This document shows positions 7,448-15,630 of a DNA stretch of 64,000 nt, one piece after another; within the stretch, counting starts at the first letter, position 1, and the number at the start of each line of letters is the position of its first letter. This DNA is from Thermophilibacter mediterraneus (lineage in GTDB: Bacteria > Actinomycetota > Coriobacteriia > Coriobacteriales > Atopobiaceae). The notes under the pieces are model-generated. The model saw nothing but the letters and a program-made list of their open reading frames with translations, was not told where the DNA came from and did no database searches. The position numbers and the translations under genes are program-made. The stretch lies in assembly GCF_900119385.1 (NCBI RefSeq), contig NZ_FPKO01000009.1, forward strand, positions 209,405-273,404, read 5' to 3'.

Positions 7448-7475
7448 TAGCTATCCCTCACTTACCAGCACGCCG
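7440..7475. other. Integration junction (att site) within flp
   Basis: Reading leftward, the pilin frame is intact through the codons for LVGVLV and then changes to Ser-Glu-Gly-stop. A Flp pilin should continue with a further hydrophobic stretch. The crossover therefore lies at or close to 7459-7466. The exact core cannot be fixed because the partner att site lies left of the window. Confidence 0.65.
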
Positions 7476-7570
7476 ACGAGGATCGCGTACTCCGTCGTGC
7501 CCTGACCTCCCCTGTCAGCGAGCGTCGCCCCGAGCGCGCGGGCGACCCCCGATCCGCTCTTCCTTCCCAT
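7451..7570 (-). pseudogene. flp: Flp-type pilin, truncated by the integrated element
   Basis: ATG at 7570 with AGGAG seven bases upstream. The 39-residue product has a basic leader (MGRKSGSGVARALGATLADRG), the prepilin peptidase site after Gly, and the diagnostic QGTTEY with Glu+5 and Tyr+6. The hydrophobic N-terminus of the pilin helix (AILVGVLV) then stops abruptly at Ser-Glu-Gly-stop. A working Flp pilin needs about 20 more residues. The gene follows tadC by 32 bases in the tad operon. Loss of the pilin should abolish Tad pili while the element is integrated, unless another flp copy exists. Precise excision would restore it. Confidence 0.8.
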
Positions 7571-7602
7571 CCCACAGCTCCTCTCTTCCACGGCCCGCAG
7601 GC

Positions 7603-8241
7603 CTAGCCAACCACGAGCGCCGACCCGAGCAGCGGCCCCAAGATCGCAAGGAACATCGCCGGGACGATGAGCGTCCCCAGGGGGACGAGCATCTTGACCG
7701 GCACCTTCTCGATTGCCTCCTCGACCTGGGCGCGCTGCTCCTCGCGCATGACCTGGGCCTGTCGCTCGAGCGCCTCGGCGAGCGGGGAGCCGAAGGCGAG
7801 CGCCTCCGCGACCACCGTCGCGAAGCGACCGAGGGCCGTCACCCCGAGCTCTTCCGCAAGGAGCGCGAGCGCCTCCTCCCTCGTCCGCGCCCCGATGCGC
7901 CAGCTCAGCATCGCCTCGTCGAACGCCCGGGAGAGGTCGTTGCGGTAGCGCTCGCAGTAGAGCTCGAGCGACGAGTCGAAGGAGAGCCCCGCAGAGAGGC
8001 CCAGCGTCACGATGTCGAGAAGGACCGGCAGCTCGGAGAGGCACGCTGCCCTCCTTCGGGCGAGCAGCTCGGTGTCGCGCGCCCGGCGCACGGGGGGCAG
8101 GGCCGCCACCGCCGCGACAACTACGGAGACGAGACGTGACCGGGACCGGCCGCCGCCCGAGGGCGGCGGGGCGCCGAGCGCAAGGAGGCACGCGGCCCCC
8201 GCGAGCGCGCAGACCAGGGCGGCCACCATGGCATCGCCCAT
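7603..8241 (-). CDS. tadC: TadC-type inner-membrane platform protein
   Basis: 212 aa from the ATG at 8241, which shares one base with the tadB stop (TGATG). An N-terminal membrane segment (MVAALVCALAGAACLLAL) is followed by a T2SSF domain (about 75-185: ELPVLLDIVTLGLSAGLSFDSS ... FGSPLAEALERQAQVM) and two C-terminal hydrophobic helices ending GPLLGSALVVG. The TadB/TadC pair forms the polytopic platform on which the TadA ATPase acts to extrude Flp pilin. It is shorter than typical TadC (~300 aa), having a reduced N-terminal part, which is common in actinobacterial tad loci. Confidence 0.87.
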   Translation of the reverse strand: MGDAMVAALVCALAGAACLLALGAPPPSGGGRSRSRLVSVVVAAVAALPPVRRARDTELLARRRAACLSELPVLLDIVTLGLSAGLSFDSSLELYCERYRNDLSRAFDEAMLSWRIGARTREEALALLAEELGVTALGRFATVVAEALAFGSPLAEALERQAQVMREEQRAQVEEAIEKVPVKMLVPLGTLIVPAMFLAILGPLLGSALVVG

Positions 8242-9182
8242 CACCCCACCCCCCTCATGATCCTCCTGATGAGCGCGAGCGCCACCCCGTCGAGCCCCAT
8301 GGCAACCGCCACGCACCCCATGCCCGCAGGCGTCAGCAGCCCCTGCTGGAAGTCCGGCGAGACGAGCGTGAGGGTCCCCACCATGACCACCGGCAGCAGG
8401 CACACGATCCTCACCGAGAGCCTGACCTGGGCGGTCCTTACCACGAGCATCCGCTCGAACTCCCCCTGCCGCTCAGCGAGACGAGCTGAGCGGAGCAGGA
8501 GGTCGCGCAGCGGGCTGCCGGTCCTGTGCGAGATCACGAGCGCCGCAGCGAGGAGCTGCGAGCCCGGGACGTCGAGCTCGCCGGCGAGCAGGGCGACCGC
8601 ATCCTCGGTCGAGACCCCGCACCTCAGGCGAAGCGACATCCGAGCGAACACCTCCGCCGCCGGCCCACGCTCGTGCGCCCCCACGTACTCGACCGCCTGC
8701 GCGAGCGTCTGCCCCGACGCCATCGCGACGGAGAGCGTCCGATAGATTCCCGGCATCTCGGCGAGCGTCTCCCTGCGCCGGCGCCGCCTGCCCGCCGCGT
8801 CTCGCGCGGCGACGAGCGCGCAGAGCGCCGCCCCCACGACGATCGAGGCGAGCGGGGTGAGAAAGAGCAGGCCGGCGAGGGCGGAGGACAGGAGCACCCC
8901 CGCGACGAGCGCCGCTGCCGCCGCATCTGGGGCGACCCCCAGCCCCCGCGCGAGCGGGGCGGAACACATCTCGCGGGCGGCGGCGGAGCCCGGACCGGTC
9001 GAGAGCACCCAGTCCACGAGCCTCGTGCGGCTCAGCGCGCGCAGGGCGGCGAGCGCCCGACGCGTCGCGAGGCGCGCGACGCGCCCCGCCGCCCCGGGGG
9101 GCGTCTCGGACGCGCTCCGCAGGGCGAGGCTCGACGAGACAAGCGCCAGGCAGCACACCGCTAGCGGAAGCAGGCCCTCCAT
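8241..9182 (-). CDS. tadB: TadB-type inner-membrane platform protein
   Basis: 313 aa. A hydrophobic N-terminus (PLAVCCLALVSSSLAL), an Arg-rich stretch and two helices around 85-125 precede a T2SSF domain (about 145-270: GIYRTLSVAMASGQTLAQAVEY, then GSPLRDLLLRSARL). Two C-terminal membrane helices follow (VCLLPVVMVGTLTLV and GMGCVAVAMGLDGVALAL). The start overlaps tadA by 22 bases and the end overlaps tadC by one, so the three are coupled. With TadC it forms the inner-membrane base of the Tad pilus machine. Very GC-rich coding, in contrast to the integrated element on the left. Confidence 0.88.
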   Translation of the reverse strand: MEGLLPLAVCCLALVSSSLALRSASETPPGAAGRVARLATRRALAALRALSRTRLVDWVLSTGPGSAAAREMCSAPLARGLGVAPDAAAAALVAGVLLSSALAGLLFLTPLASIVVGAALCALVAARDAAGRRRRRRETLAEMPGIYRTLSVAMASGQTLAQAVEYVGAHERGPAAEVFARMSLRLRCGVSTEDAVALLAGELDVPGSQLLAAALVISHRTGSPLRDLLLRSARLAERQGEFERMLVVRTAQVRLSVRIVCLLPVVMVGTLTLVSPDFQQGLLTPAGMGCVAVAMGLDGVALALIRRIMRGVG

Positions 9183-10483
9183 CGCTCCACCTCCCCCGCA
9201 TCCAGCACCCCGTTGGCGAGCGCCTCACCCACGAAGCGCGGCTCGCAGGCGAGCTCCCACGAGCGTCGTCCCAGGTCAAACGAGACGCACTTCGTCAGCA
9301 GCGCTCGCCCTCCCTCCCCGCGCGAGACCTCCGACATCGAGGCGACCACGCGACGCCCGTCCGCGAGGCGCCGCGTGACGACGATGATGTCGACGGCCGT
9401 CGCGATCTGCTCCTCTATGAGATCGGTCGGCAGGTCCATGCCAAAGCGCGCCATGAGGATCAGGCGCAGCACCGCCTCCTCCGCGCTGCCGGCGTGCAGC
9501 GTCGTGAGCGAGCCGTCGTGGCCGGTGCTGAGCGCGTTGAGCATGTCGATGCACTCCTCCCCGCGCACCTCCCCCACGACGATCCTGTCCGGCCGCATGC
9601 GCAGGGCGTTCTTCACCAGGTCCCTGATGCTCACCTCGCCGGACCCCTCTATCGAGGACCCGCGCGCCTCGAGGCGCACCACGTTGGGGTGGGCGTCAAA
9701 GCGCAGCTCTGCGGAGTCCTCAATCGTGACGATGCGCTCGCCGAGGGGAATCTCGCAGGACAGGGCGTTGAGCAGGGTCGTCTTTCCCGATCCCGTTCCC
9801 CCCGCCACGGCTATGGAGCGGCGCGCGCGAACAGCCCATGACAGCAGCGTCGCGTACCACGGAGCGACCGACGAGAGCTCCACGAGCCTCTCGAGCGTCC
9901 TGATCGCATCCGAGAACTTCCTGATGGTGACCGCAGGCCCGTCGATGGCGACGGGGGCCGCCACGGCGTTCACGCGGTCGCCGTTGGCGAGCCTCGCGCT
10001 CACGATCGGGCTCGAGCGGTCCAGGCGGCGGCCGAGGGGCGCGAGGATGCGATCCATGACGATCATGATCTGCTCGGGAGAGTCGAAGACGGTCTCCGCC
10101 GCAAAGATCTCCCCTCCGCGCTCGTAGAAGAGCGCCTGGCACCCGTTGATCATCACCTCGGTAATCTCGTCATCCTCGAGCAGGCGCTGAATGGGCCCCA
10201 GCCCGCACACCTCGTCGAGCACCTGGTCGACCAGGAGCGAGCGCTCGTCGGCGAGCAGCGTCTCGAAGCCCTGCGTGTTGAGGATTGCGTCGAGCGCAAC
10301 GGCGAGCTCCGTGCGCGCACGGGGCGCATCCTGCTCCGAGAGCATTCTCGCGATGACCGCCAGCCCCATCCTCTCGACGAGAGCCCCCTTGAGACGCTCC
10401 CGCGCCGCCCGAAGGTCAACCGCCGCGGGCTCCCCCGCCCCGCGCCCGGCCTCCGCCTCTCGCACCCTCTCGAGAACGGACAC
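9161..10483 (-). CDS. tadA: TadA/CpaF secretion ATPase
   Basis: 440 aa from a GTG at 10483 immediately after the tadZ stop. N-terminal helical domain (1-115), then a CpaF-type T2SSE ATPase core: Walker A GGTGSGKTTLLNAL at ~228-241, Asp box TIEDSAELRF, Walker B-type DRIVVGEVRGEE and His box TTLHAGS. It hydrolyses ATP on the cytoplasmic face to drive assembly (and in some systems retraction) of Flp pili through TadB/TadC. All catalytic motifs are intact, so the export engine itself is not decayed although the pilin gene is broken. Confidence 0.95.
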   Translation of the reverse strand: MSVLERVREAEAGRGAGEPAAVDLRAARERLKGALVERMGLAVIARMLSEQDAPRARTELAVALDAILNTQGFETLLADERSLLVDQVLDEVCGLGPIQRLLEDDEITEVMINGCQALFYERGGEIFAAETVFDSPEQIMIVMDRILAPLGRRLDRSSPIVSARLANGDRVNAVAAPVAIDGPAVTIRKFSDAIRTLERLVELSSVAPWYATLLSWAVRARRSIAVAGGTGSGKTTLLNALSCEIPLGERIVTIEDSAELRFDAHPNVVRLEARGSSIEGSGEVSIRDLVKNALRMRPDRIVVGEVRGEECIDMLNALSTGHDGSLTTLHAGSAEEAVLRLILMARFGMDLPTDLIEEQIATAVDIIVVTRRLADGRRVVASMSEVSRGEGGRALLTKCVSFDLGRRSWELACEPRFVGEALANGVLDAGEVERWRACFR

Positions 10484-11782
10484 CTACCTCACCTCCCTCC
10501 GGCGCCCGAAGATCCCCGGACGCCGCCTCGTCGTCGACTCCCCCGCAAGCCGCTCGGCCTCGTCGCACCCGGGCAGACGCCCGAGCTCCGCGAGAACCTG
10601 CGCGACCACCGCACCCACCGACTCCGAGAAGGGCGAGTCCAGCTCCGCGAGCTCGAGCGCCCTCCCCTCGGCAAGCAGGTCGCGCACCTCGGCTCCGCCC
10701 TCGAACGTGCGAAACACGCGGGCGGCCTCGAGCCCCACCTCGGCGCGACCGAGCAGGAAGTTGGTCCGCTCGCGCGGGTTCGCCCTGTTGTCGAGCCGGG
10801 CAACCCTCGTGCGCGCGACCCCCAGGCGCACCGCGAGGCCACTCGTCCGCGCGAGCGCGGCCGTCGTCGCCGGCCCGCCGTCGGAGACGACCAGCAGCCT
10901 GTCCGCGAGCTGGGCCACCTGTGCCACAGCGTCCGTGAAGGTCGTCGACGTGTCGACGACCACGAGGTCGCGCTCGAGCGCGAGCATCCGGACGAGCTCC
11001 CCCGTCCCCGCCATCGCAAGCTCGGAAGACTCTGGTCGCTCGCACGGCCCGACGACGTCGAGCTCAGCGGTGACGGGAACACAGAGGTGCCCGAGGAGCT
11101 CGGGTGTCACCGCAGGCGCGTCCGCGAGGCGCGCGAGGTCGCTTCCCCGCGGAAGGCCGAAGCAGCTGTAGAGGTTTCCGCAGGAGAGGTCCAGGTCGAG
11201 CGCGCACACGCGCATTCCCCAGCCCGCCGCCCGTGCCGCCGCAACGGCCGCGACCGCCGTCTTCCCGACCCCGCCGCGTCCGGAGCACACCACGATGACC
11301 GGGGCCCGGCCCGCGACGTCCCCCGTCGGCTCGCTCGCGGGCATGCCCGGCGCCGCGAGCGCGTCGGCACGGCGCGGGGGCGGTGGCGGGACCGAACGAG
11401 GCGCTCCACCGAGGCGACCCCCATCACCCCGAGGCGCGCCGACGTCCGGTCCCCCGCCCAGGTCGTCGAGGTCGAGGACGTGGTCGACCCCCGCCCGCGC
11501 GGCGCGCGAGCGAAGCGACCCCGAGACGCCGCGCGCCGCGAGCGCAACGCAGCGCGCGTTGCCGTCGCGCGCCACCGCCGCGGCGAGGTTCACGTCGGTA
11601 ACCCCGCCGCGCACCGGACCCGCAACGGCGCCGAGGGCGCCGGGGGCGGCCTCGAGCACCGCGCGCCTCAGGGCGTCCGCGGTCCCGACCGCCTCGACGT
11701 CGGGCGCGGGGTCGATCGTTCTTATCGCCCGCTCGACGGATGCGAGCTCCCGCTCGTCGCACAGCACGACCCACTCGCTCAT
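10484..11782 (-). CDS. tadZ: TadZ/CpaE-like pilus localisation ATPase
   Basis: 432 aa. Residues ~1-120 resemble the degenerate receiver domain of CpaE/TadZ (EWVVLCDERELASVERAIR...). After a Pro/Arg-rich linker comes a MinD/ParA-type ATPase domain with deviant Walker A GRGGVGKTAVA (~177-187), CALDLDLSCGNLYS and DLVVVDTSTTF. TadZ places the Tad apparatus at the pole or a focus and recruits TadA. The ATG overlaps the rcpC/cpaB stop by ATGA. It is followed directly by tadA with zero spacing. No FHA or DNA-binding domain visible. Confidence 0.88.
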   Translation of the reverse strand: MSEWVVLCDERELASVERAIRTIDPAPDVEAVGTADALRRAVLEAAPGALGAVAGPVRGGVTDVNLAAAVARDGNARCVALAARGVSGSLRSRAARAGVDHVLDLDDLGGGPDVGAPRGDGGRLGGAPRSVPPPPPRRADALAAPGMPASEPTGDVAGRAPVIVVCSGRGGVGKTAVAAVAAARAAGWGMRVCALDLDLSCGNLYSCFGLPRGSDLARLADAPAVTPELLGHLCVPVTAELDVVGPCERPESSELAMAGTGELVRMLALERDLVVVDTSTTFTDAVAQVAQLADRLLVVSDGGPATTAALARTSGLAVRLGVARTRVARLDNRANPRERTNFLLGRAEVGLEAARVFRTFEGGAEVRDLLAEGRALELAELDSPFSESVGAVVAQVLAELGRLPGCDEAERLAGESTTRRRPGIFGRRREVR

Positions 11783-12513
11783 GATGCGTCTCCCTCCCCT
11801 TCGCTCCCGGCCCCCGCGGCCTCGTCCGAGGACCCCTCCGCGGGCACGTCGACCGGGGCGGTCGCCCCCGCGTCCTCGCCCGCGACGTCGGGCGCGGGAA
11901 GCGCGAGCCGGAGGCTGCCATCGGCCCCCGACGCCAGCACGCTCGGGACGTTCGTCGGCTCGACGGCGAGGGTCACGCTCCCGCGGGAGCCGATCCCGCC
12001 CTGTTCGGAGGGGGAGCGCAGCACCTGGACCTCGGGAGCGATCAGGCTGACACCGGTGTCGCTCACCCGATAGGCAACCAGCTCGGTCCCCTCGGCGGCG
12101 GACGGCGGCAGGCCCAGGTCGTCAGTGACGGGAACGGCGAGCGCCACGTGCCCAGCGGGGACCTCGACCGCGTCCTCGCTGTCGCGGAAGTTGAGCGAGG
12201 TCAGTGGTGCGCCCGGCGCCGCGGGAATGGTCACCTCCTCCCCCTCGACGCTCTCCATGCCCACGATGGCGCCCTCGGGAGCGAGGTCCGCGAGCCAGTC
12301 GCGCTCGATGACGTTGCGTCGGTCCACCACCTCGCCCGCCTCGAGGCCGTCGGGGGCCACGAGCAGGCTCACGACCTCCCCGCCGTAGCGCTCGAGCGCC
12401 TCGGCTCGCACGCGCTCCGCCTCGTCGCGGACGTGCTGGCCGTATGCGAGGCAGAACGTCGTGGCGAGCAGTGCGCACGCGCCGGAGAGCATGAGCCTGA
12501 ATCTACGCGTCAT
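11779..12513 (-). CDS. cpaB: RcpC/CpaB-like pilus assembly protein (SAF domain)
   Basis: 244 aa; first gene of the tad operon. One N-terminal membrane anchor (LMLSGACALLATTFCLAYG) places the rest outside the cytoplasmic membrane. Residues ~48-110 are a SAF-like domain (SLLVAPDGLEAGEVVDRRNV, then WLADLAPEGAI), followed by a RcpC/CpaB beta domain (HVALAVPVTDDLGLP...) and a low-complexity Asp/Glu/Ala/Gly tail. RcpC/CpaB proteins act at the cell-wall-facing side, probably as a channel scaffold for the pilus. In this Gram-positive setting a secretin is not expected and none is seen. Confidence 0.85.
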   Translation of the reverse strand: MTRRFRLMLSGACALLATTFCLAYGQHVRDEAERVRAEALERYGGEVVSLLVAPDGLEAGEVVDRRNVIERDWLADLAPEGAIVGMESVEGEEVTIPAAPGAPLTSLNFRDSEDAVEVPAGHVALAVPVTDDLGLPPSAAEGTELVAYRVSDTGVSLIAPEVQVLRSPSEQGGIGSRGSVTLAVEPTNVPSVLASGADGSLRLALPAPDVAGEDAGATAPVDVPAEGSSDEAAGAGSEGEGDAS

Positions 12514-12828
12514 GGATACCGTGACCCCCTCTCGTTCCGCCGCCGGGGCGGCTCGGTGTGAGGGGCATTGTCCCCCGGCGATCAGCCGGTCACGGCAACA
12601 AGTTCAGAAAGCTCGACACGAGTCTTCCTGAGCGCACGCACGAATCTCCGCAGAATCAAATAAGCGCAGGTTATAAGCTATAAGTCGTATTGATGGACTG
12701 CGATCGGCCGCCGTTTCGGCATCGCTTCTCCACATCACATGAGATATGAGAATTTATTTTTGGTCGAGGAGTCGGCAACCATTCCGCCGCAAGCCTCCGG
12801 GGCCGGTGGCGGCGACGCCGACACAACC
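12514..12828. other. Intergenic region upstream of the tad operon
   Basis: 315 bases between the tad operon start and the rsgA stop. It contains an AT-rich patch at 12655-12690 (TTATAAGCTATAAGTCGTAT) unlike the surrounding sequence and a second at 12735-12765. These are the likely promoter area for the leftward tad operon, but I cannot assign a convincing -35/-10 pair. No gene seen. Confidence 0.4.
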
Positions 12829-14028
12829 CTACAGCACGACGTCGGGGTCGAGCGAGGCAGCGCTCTCGCGCATCTCCGTCGCAAGCGCCACGTAGCACGT
12901 CAGGCGACCCTCCGAGAAGGCGCCCTCGGCCTGTCGCGCGCGGACCTCGCACCCCGGCTCGTGCGTGTGCGTGCAATCGCGGAAGCGGCACATCGTCGCG
13001 GCCTCGGATATCTCGGGAAAGACCTTGGCGAGGCCTCGCTCGTGACCCACGATCGGGAGGCTCCTGAGCCCCGGCTCGTCCACGATCACGCCCGCGCCGG
13101 GCAGGGAGACCATGCGCCTCGCCACCGTGGTGTGCCGACCCATGTCGTCGACCTCCCGCACGGCACCCGTCTCGAGCACGTCACGCCCCAGCAGCGCGTT
13201 GAGCAGCGTCGACTTGCCCGCCCCCGACTCCCCGAGCACGATGGCGACCCTCCCGCGCGGAACGAGCGAGCGCACGGACTCGGTGCCCCACGCGACCCCG
13301 AGGCGCTCGGCGCACGCGCGCACGCGGGCCTCCTCGCCCCCGGAGGCGGCCGATGCCGTGAGGACGAGCCCGCACCCCTCGCCGAGGATGTCGCGCACGG
13401 CCGCCACGTCCCGCGCCAGCACGTCATCGTCGGCGCGGTCGGCCTTGGTGAGCACCACGGCGACGTCGGACCCGCAGTCGCGCGCGATCACCGCCGAGCG
13501 CGCGATGCGGTCGCAGGACACGGGGCGCTCGCCGAGCTGCTGGACCACGAGTACCAGGTCGACGTTCGCCGCGAGGGTCTGCCGCTCCCCGCGCGCCTTG
13601 CCGCGCCAGCGCGCGATGTCGCTCTCGCGGGGGAGAATCTCCTCGATGAGGCCCATGTCATGTCCCTGGGGCCGACGGGCGCACACCCAGTCCCCCACGG
13701 CGACGCGCGCCTCCTTCCTCCCGGAGAGCCCGCCCTTGGTGAGGCGCGCCGAGAACTCGGCGCGAAAGGTCGCGTCAGCACACAGCACGGCCGGGAAGCC
13801 GCGGTCGAGCCGAACGACGCAGCCCATGACGAGCTCGTCGACGGAGGCGCCGGCCTCGACCGCCCGGGAACGGGCGGCGACGTAGGCTCCACGCTGACGG
13901 TCGCTCGCGGACAGCTCGTCGAACGTCGGCAGCTCCGTGAGCGCCGAGAGCGCGGGCAGCGCCTCGTCGACGCCGCGCGACCCGTCGACGCCGCGCGCAC
14001 GGCGCCTCTTTGGAGCCCTCTTTGCCAC
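12829..14028 (-). CDS. rsgA: Ribosome small-subunit-dependent GTPase A
   Basis: 399 aa, GTG start at 14028 behind AAAGGG; a TATACT -10 hexamer lies at 14066-14061. Circularly permuted GTPase: G4 LTKAD comes before G1 GESGAGKST and the G3-like DEPGL. An OB-like N-terminal domain (~60-150) precedes it, and a C-terminal zinc site CRFRDCTHTHEPGC follows. RsgA binds the 30S subunit late in biogenesis and checks the decoding centre, hydrolysing GTP to be released. It is ~50 residues longer than the E. coli protein because of a basic N-terminal extension (AKRAPKRRRARGVDG). Single gene with its own promoter. Confidence 0.94.
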   Translation of the reverse strand: MAKRAPKRRRARGVDGSRGVDEALPALSALTELPTFDELSASDRQRGAYVAARSRAVEAGASVDELVMGCVVRLDRGFPAVLCADATFRAEFSARLTKGGLSGRKEARVAVGDWVCARRPQGHDMGLIEEILPRESDIARWRGKARGERQTLAANVDLVLVVQQLGERPVSCDRIARSAVIARDCGSDVAVVLTKADRADDDVLARDVAAVRDILGEGCGLVLTASAASGGEEARVRACAERLGVAWGTESVRSLVPRGRVAIVLGESGAGKSTLLNALLGRDVLETGAVREVDDMGRHTTVARRMVSLPGAGVIVDEPGLRSLPIVGHERGLAKVFPEISEAATMCRFRDCTHTHEPGCEVRARQAEGAFSEGRLTCYVALATEMRESAASLDPDVVL

Positions 14029-14124
14029 GGTGCCCTTTCTCCAAGGTAACGGACCACGTCAGTATAGCGTGTCCGCCGCGCGGATCGGGCCGACCAGACG
14101 CCCGCGCGACCCGCGAGACGCCCT

Positions 14125-15141
14125 TCACAGGCACAGCCTCACTGCCCCACGCGGGACCGGCACGCCAAACAGCGCCCGCTCGATGCCCACCCCGTAGCGC
14201 GTCGCCCTGAGAAGGCGCCCGTGCAGCTCCTCGACCTTGTCGGGAGGAGCGGGGCCGCACGCCTGCCGCGGAATCGCATTCTCGAAGAGGGCGACGCCCC
14301 TCATGAGCTCGTCGTGGTCGACCATTTGGTCGAGCTTTATGGTGTTGATGGTCCACCCCATGTGCTCGAGGGCCTCCCTGCGCCTCAGGTCGCGCGCCGG
14401 ATCGATGTGAAACAATTTGCTGTCGTACTCCACGCCGCGCCTCTGACCGGGCCATGCGACGTCAACGAAGCAGCTCTGCGTCCCGGCGATTGCCGAGGCG
14501 GCGGCATCAAGCCGGACCTCATGGTTGAGCTCGGGCCTGATAAAGGCGAGGCCACCGTAACGCGCCGGAAGATGGAGCTCTGCAACGGAAACGCTCTCCA
14601 TGGGCGACCGTGAGCCGTCGCACACCCAGCGGACCGCCTCCCGGGCGTGGCTCAGCCCGTACATCCCCACGAGCGCGGCAATGGCCTCATTGATCCGCGC
14701 GACGCACGTCAGCGGGGGTCGCTCGTAGTACCCGGAGATCATCTCCGAAAAGTGAGAGTAGCGACCGCACAGCTCGCTGCCGAGCATCACTGATCCGACA
14801 AGCGAGGTGCACGCGCACATCTGCATAAAGCACAGCTCCGGACCGACGGAGTAGACGTCGGGAGCGAGCTCGAGCAGCAACCCTCCGGGCATGACCTCGC
14901 GTCCGAGCCAGTGGCACCTGACCCCGTCGACCCTCGGGGCCCGTCCGCCCTTCCCGAGCAGCACGTGCAGGGGCGAGCGACGAATGCCGAGCTCGCGGAA
15001 GTTCACGGAGCGAATGAAGCGCCCGTCCGTTGAGATCTGCCCGAGCTCGAGGGGCTCTTCGACCGCCGAATACCGTCTGACCTGCGGAGGGACGGACCGA
15101 AGCAGCTCCAGGGCAGAATTGTGGGAAAGAAGAACCGGCAT
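14125..15141 (-). CDS. DUF559/Vsr-fold nuclease-like protein, orphan
   Basis: 338 aa. The C-terminal part contains the Vsr-like core: VRLDAAASAIAGTQSCFVDVAWPG, then RRGVEYDSKLFHID and REALEHMGWTINTIK. This is the beta-alpha-beta pattern with acidic residues (D in FVDVAW, E and D in VEYDSK) seen in DUF559/AbiEi-associated proteins. The N-terminal half (about 1-190) has a Cys-rich stretch (CFMQMCACTSLVG) and no clear HTH. Families of such proteins are frequent in actinobacteria and some are type IV toxin-antitoxin antitoxins, but no partner toxin gene is adjacent. Function unknown; nuclease activity unproven. Confidence 0.65.
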   Translation of the reverse strand: MPVLLSHNSALELLRSVPPQVRRYSAVEEPLELGQISTDGRFIRSVNFRELGIRRSPLHVLLGKGGRAPRVDGVRCHWLGREVMPGGLLLELAPDVYSVGPELCFMQMCACTSLVGSVMLGSELCGRYSHFSEMISGYYERPPLTCVARINEAIAALVGMYGLSHAREAVRWVCDGSRSPMESVSVAELHLPARYGGLAFIRPELNHEVRLDAAASAIAGTQSCFVDVAWPGQRRGVEYDSKLFHIDPARDLRRREALEHMGWTINTIKLDQMVDHDELMRGVALFENAIPRQACGPAPPDKVEELHGRLLRATRYGVGIERALFGVPVPRGAVRLCL

Positions 15142-15545
15142 AGGACCCCCTCATCCGAAGAAGATGGGGGTCGCCTCGGTGGAACGACTCTACCACAAGG
15201 GCGACATCGGTGGCGCAGAGCGCCCTGGCATCGCGGGAACACGATGCGCGTCGCCCGCGGACCGCCTGTCCCGCCGACCTCCCAAACAATCGCGCGCCAT
15301 CTCGTCACACAGCCGAATCGGCACCATAGTTTCATTTTTCATCTACCACAAAAGTGAGAAGAACTTGGGTATGAGAACGATTTCACACCCGAGTTTGGCC
15401 GAGTTGTTGCCAATTTAGTGGTAAATAAAATATCAAATCGAATTTTGGCCGTGGGACAACACCCACTCGTCCCCTCCCACGGGACGACCCAGCCCGCCAG
15501 CCAGCCCTCCAGCGAGCCGTGCGCGAACCCCGCCGTTCACGAGAA
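15142..15545. other. Non-coding stretch with imperfect hairpin
   Basis: No gene seen. An imperfect inverted repeat lies at 15360-15399 (AACTTGGGTATGA against TTCACACCCGAGTT), next to an AT-rich patch at 15412-15445. This is probably the promoter or operator area for the DUF559-type gene, but no clear hexamers can be assigned. Confidence 0.35.
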
Positions 15546-15576
15546 GACCCCGGCCACCGCAAGGGCGACCGGGGTC
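15546..15576 (-). terminator. Terminator-like hairpin after the P-type ATPase
   Basis: GACCCCGG and CCGGGGTC form a perfect 8-bp stem extended by inner pairs. On the minus strand it is followed by TTCTC, 55 bases after the ATPase stop. Confidence 0.6.
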
Positions 15577-15630
15577 GGGCGCATCGGGACGCGCGAAAAT
15601 CCGTTAGGGGGCATGCCCCCGCGTGGCCCG

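Larger units (their letters stand above)
1..7453. mobile_element. Integrated prophage-like element, right end only
   Basis: The stretch carries a contiguous phage-type set: single-strand binding protein, ERF annealing protein, DUF1351 protein, Cro-like and CI-like regulators around divergent promoters, and a large serine integrase at the extreme right. The right boundary lies inside a Flp pilin gene, whose frame is lost at about 7459. Base composition is visibly less GC-rich than in the adjoining tad genes. The left end is outside the window, so structural genes and the second attachment site are not seen. It could equally be an integrative mobilizable element; a temperate phage is favoured because of the repressor/Cro switch and the ERF recombination module. 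Confidence 0.8.

Noticed and set aside
7312-7460. tRNA gene as the integration target
   Set aside because: No cloverleaf or tRNA 3' end at the junction; the broken frame is a Flp pilin.
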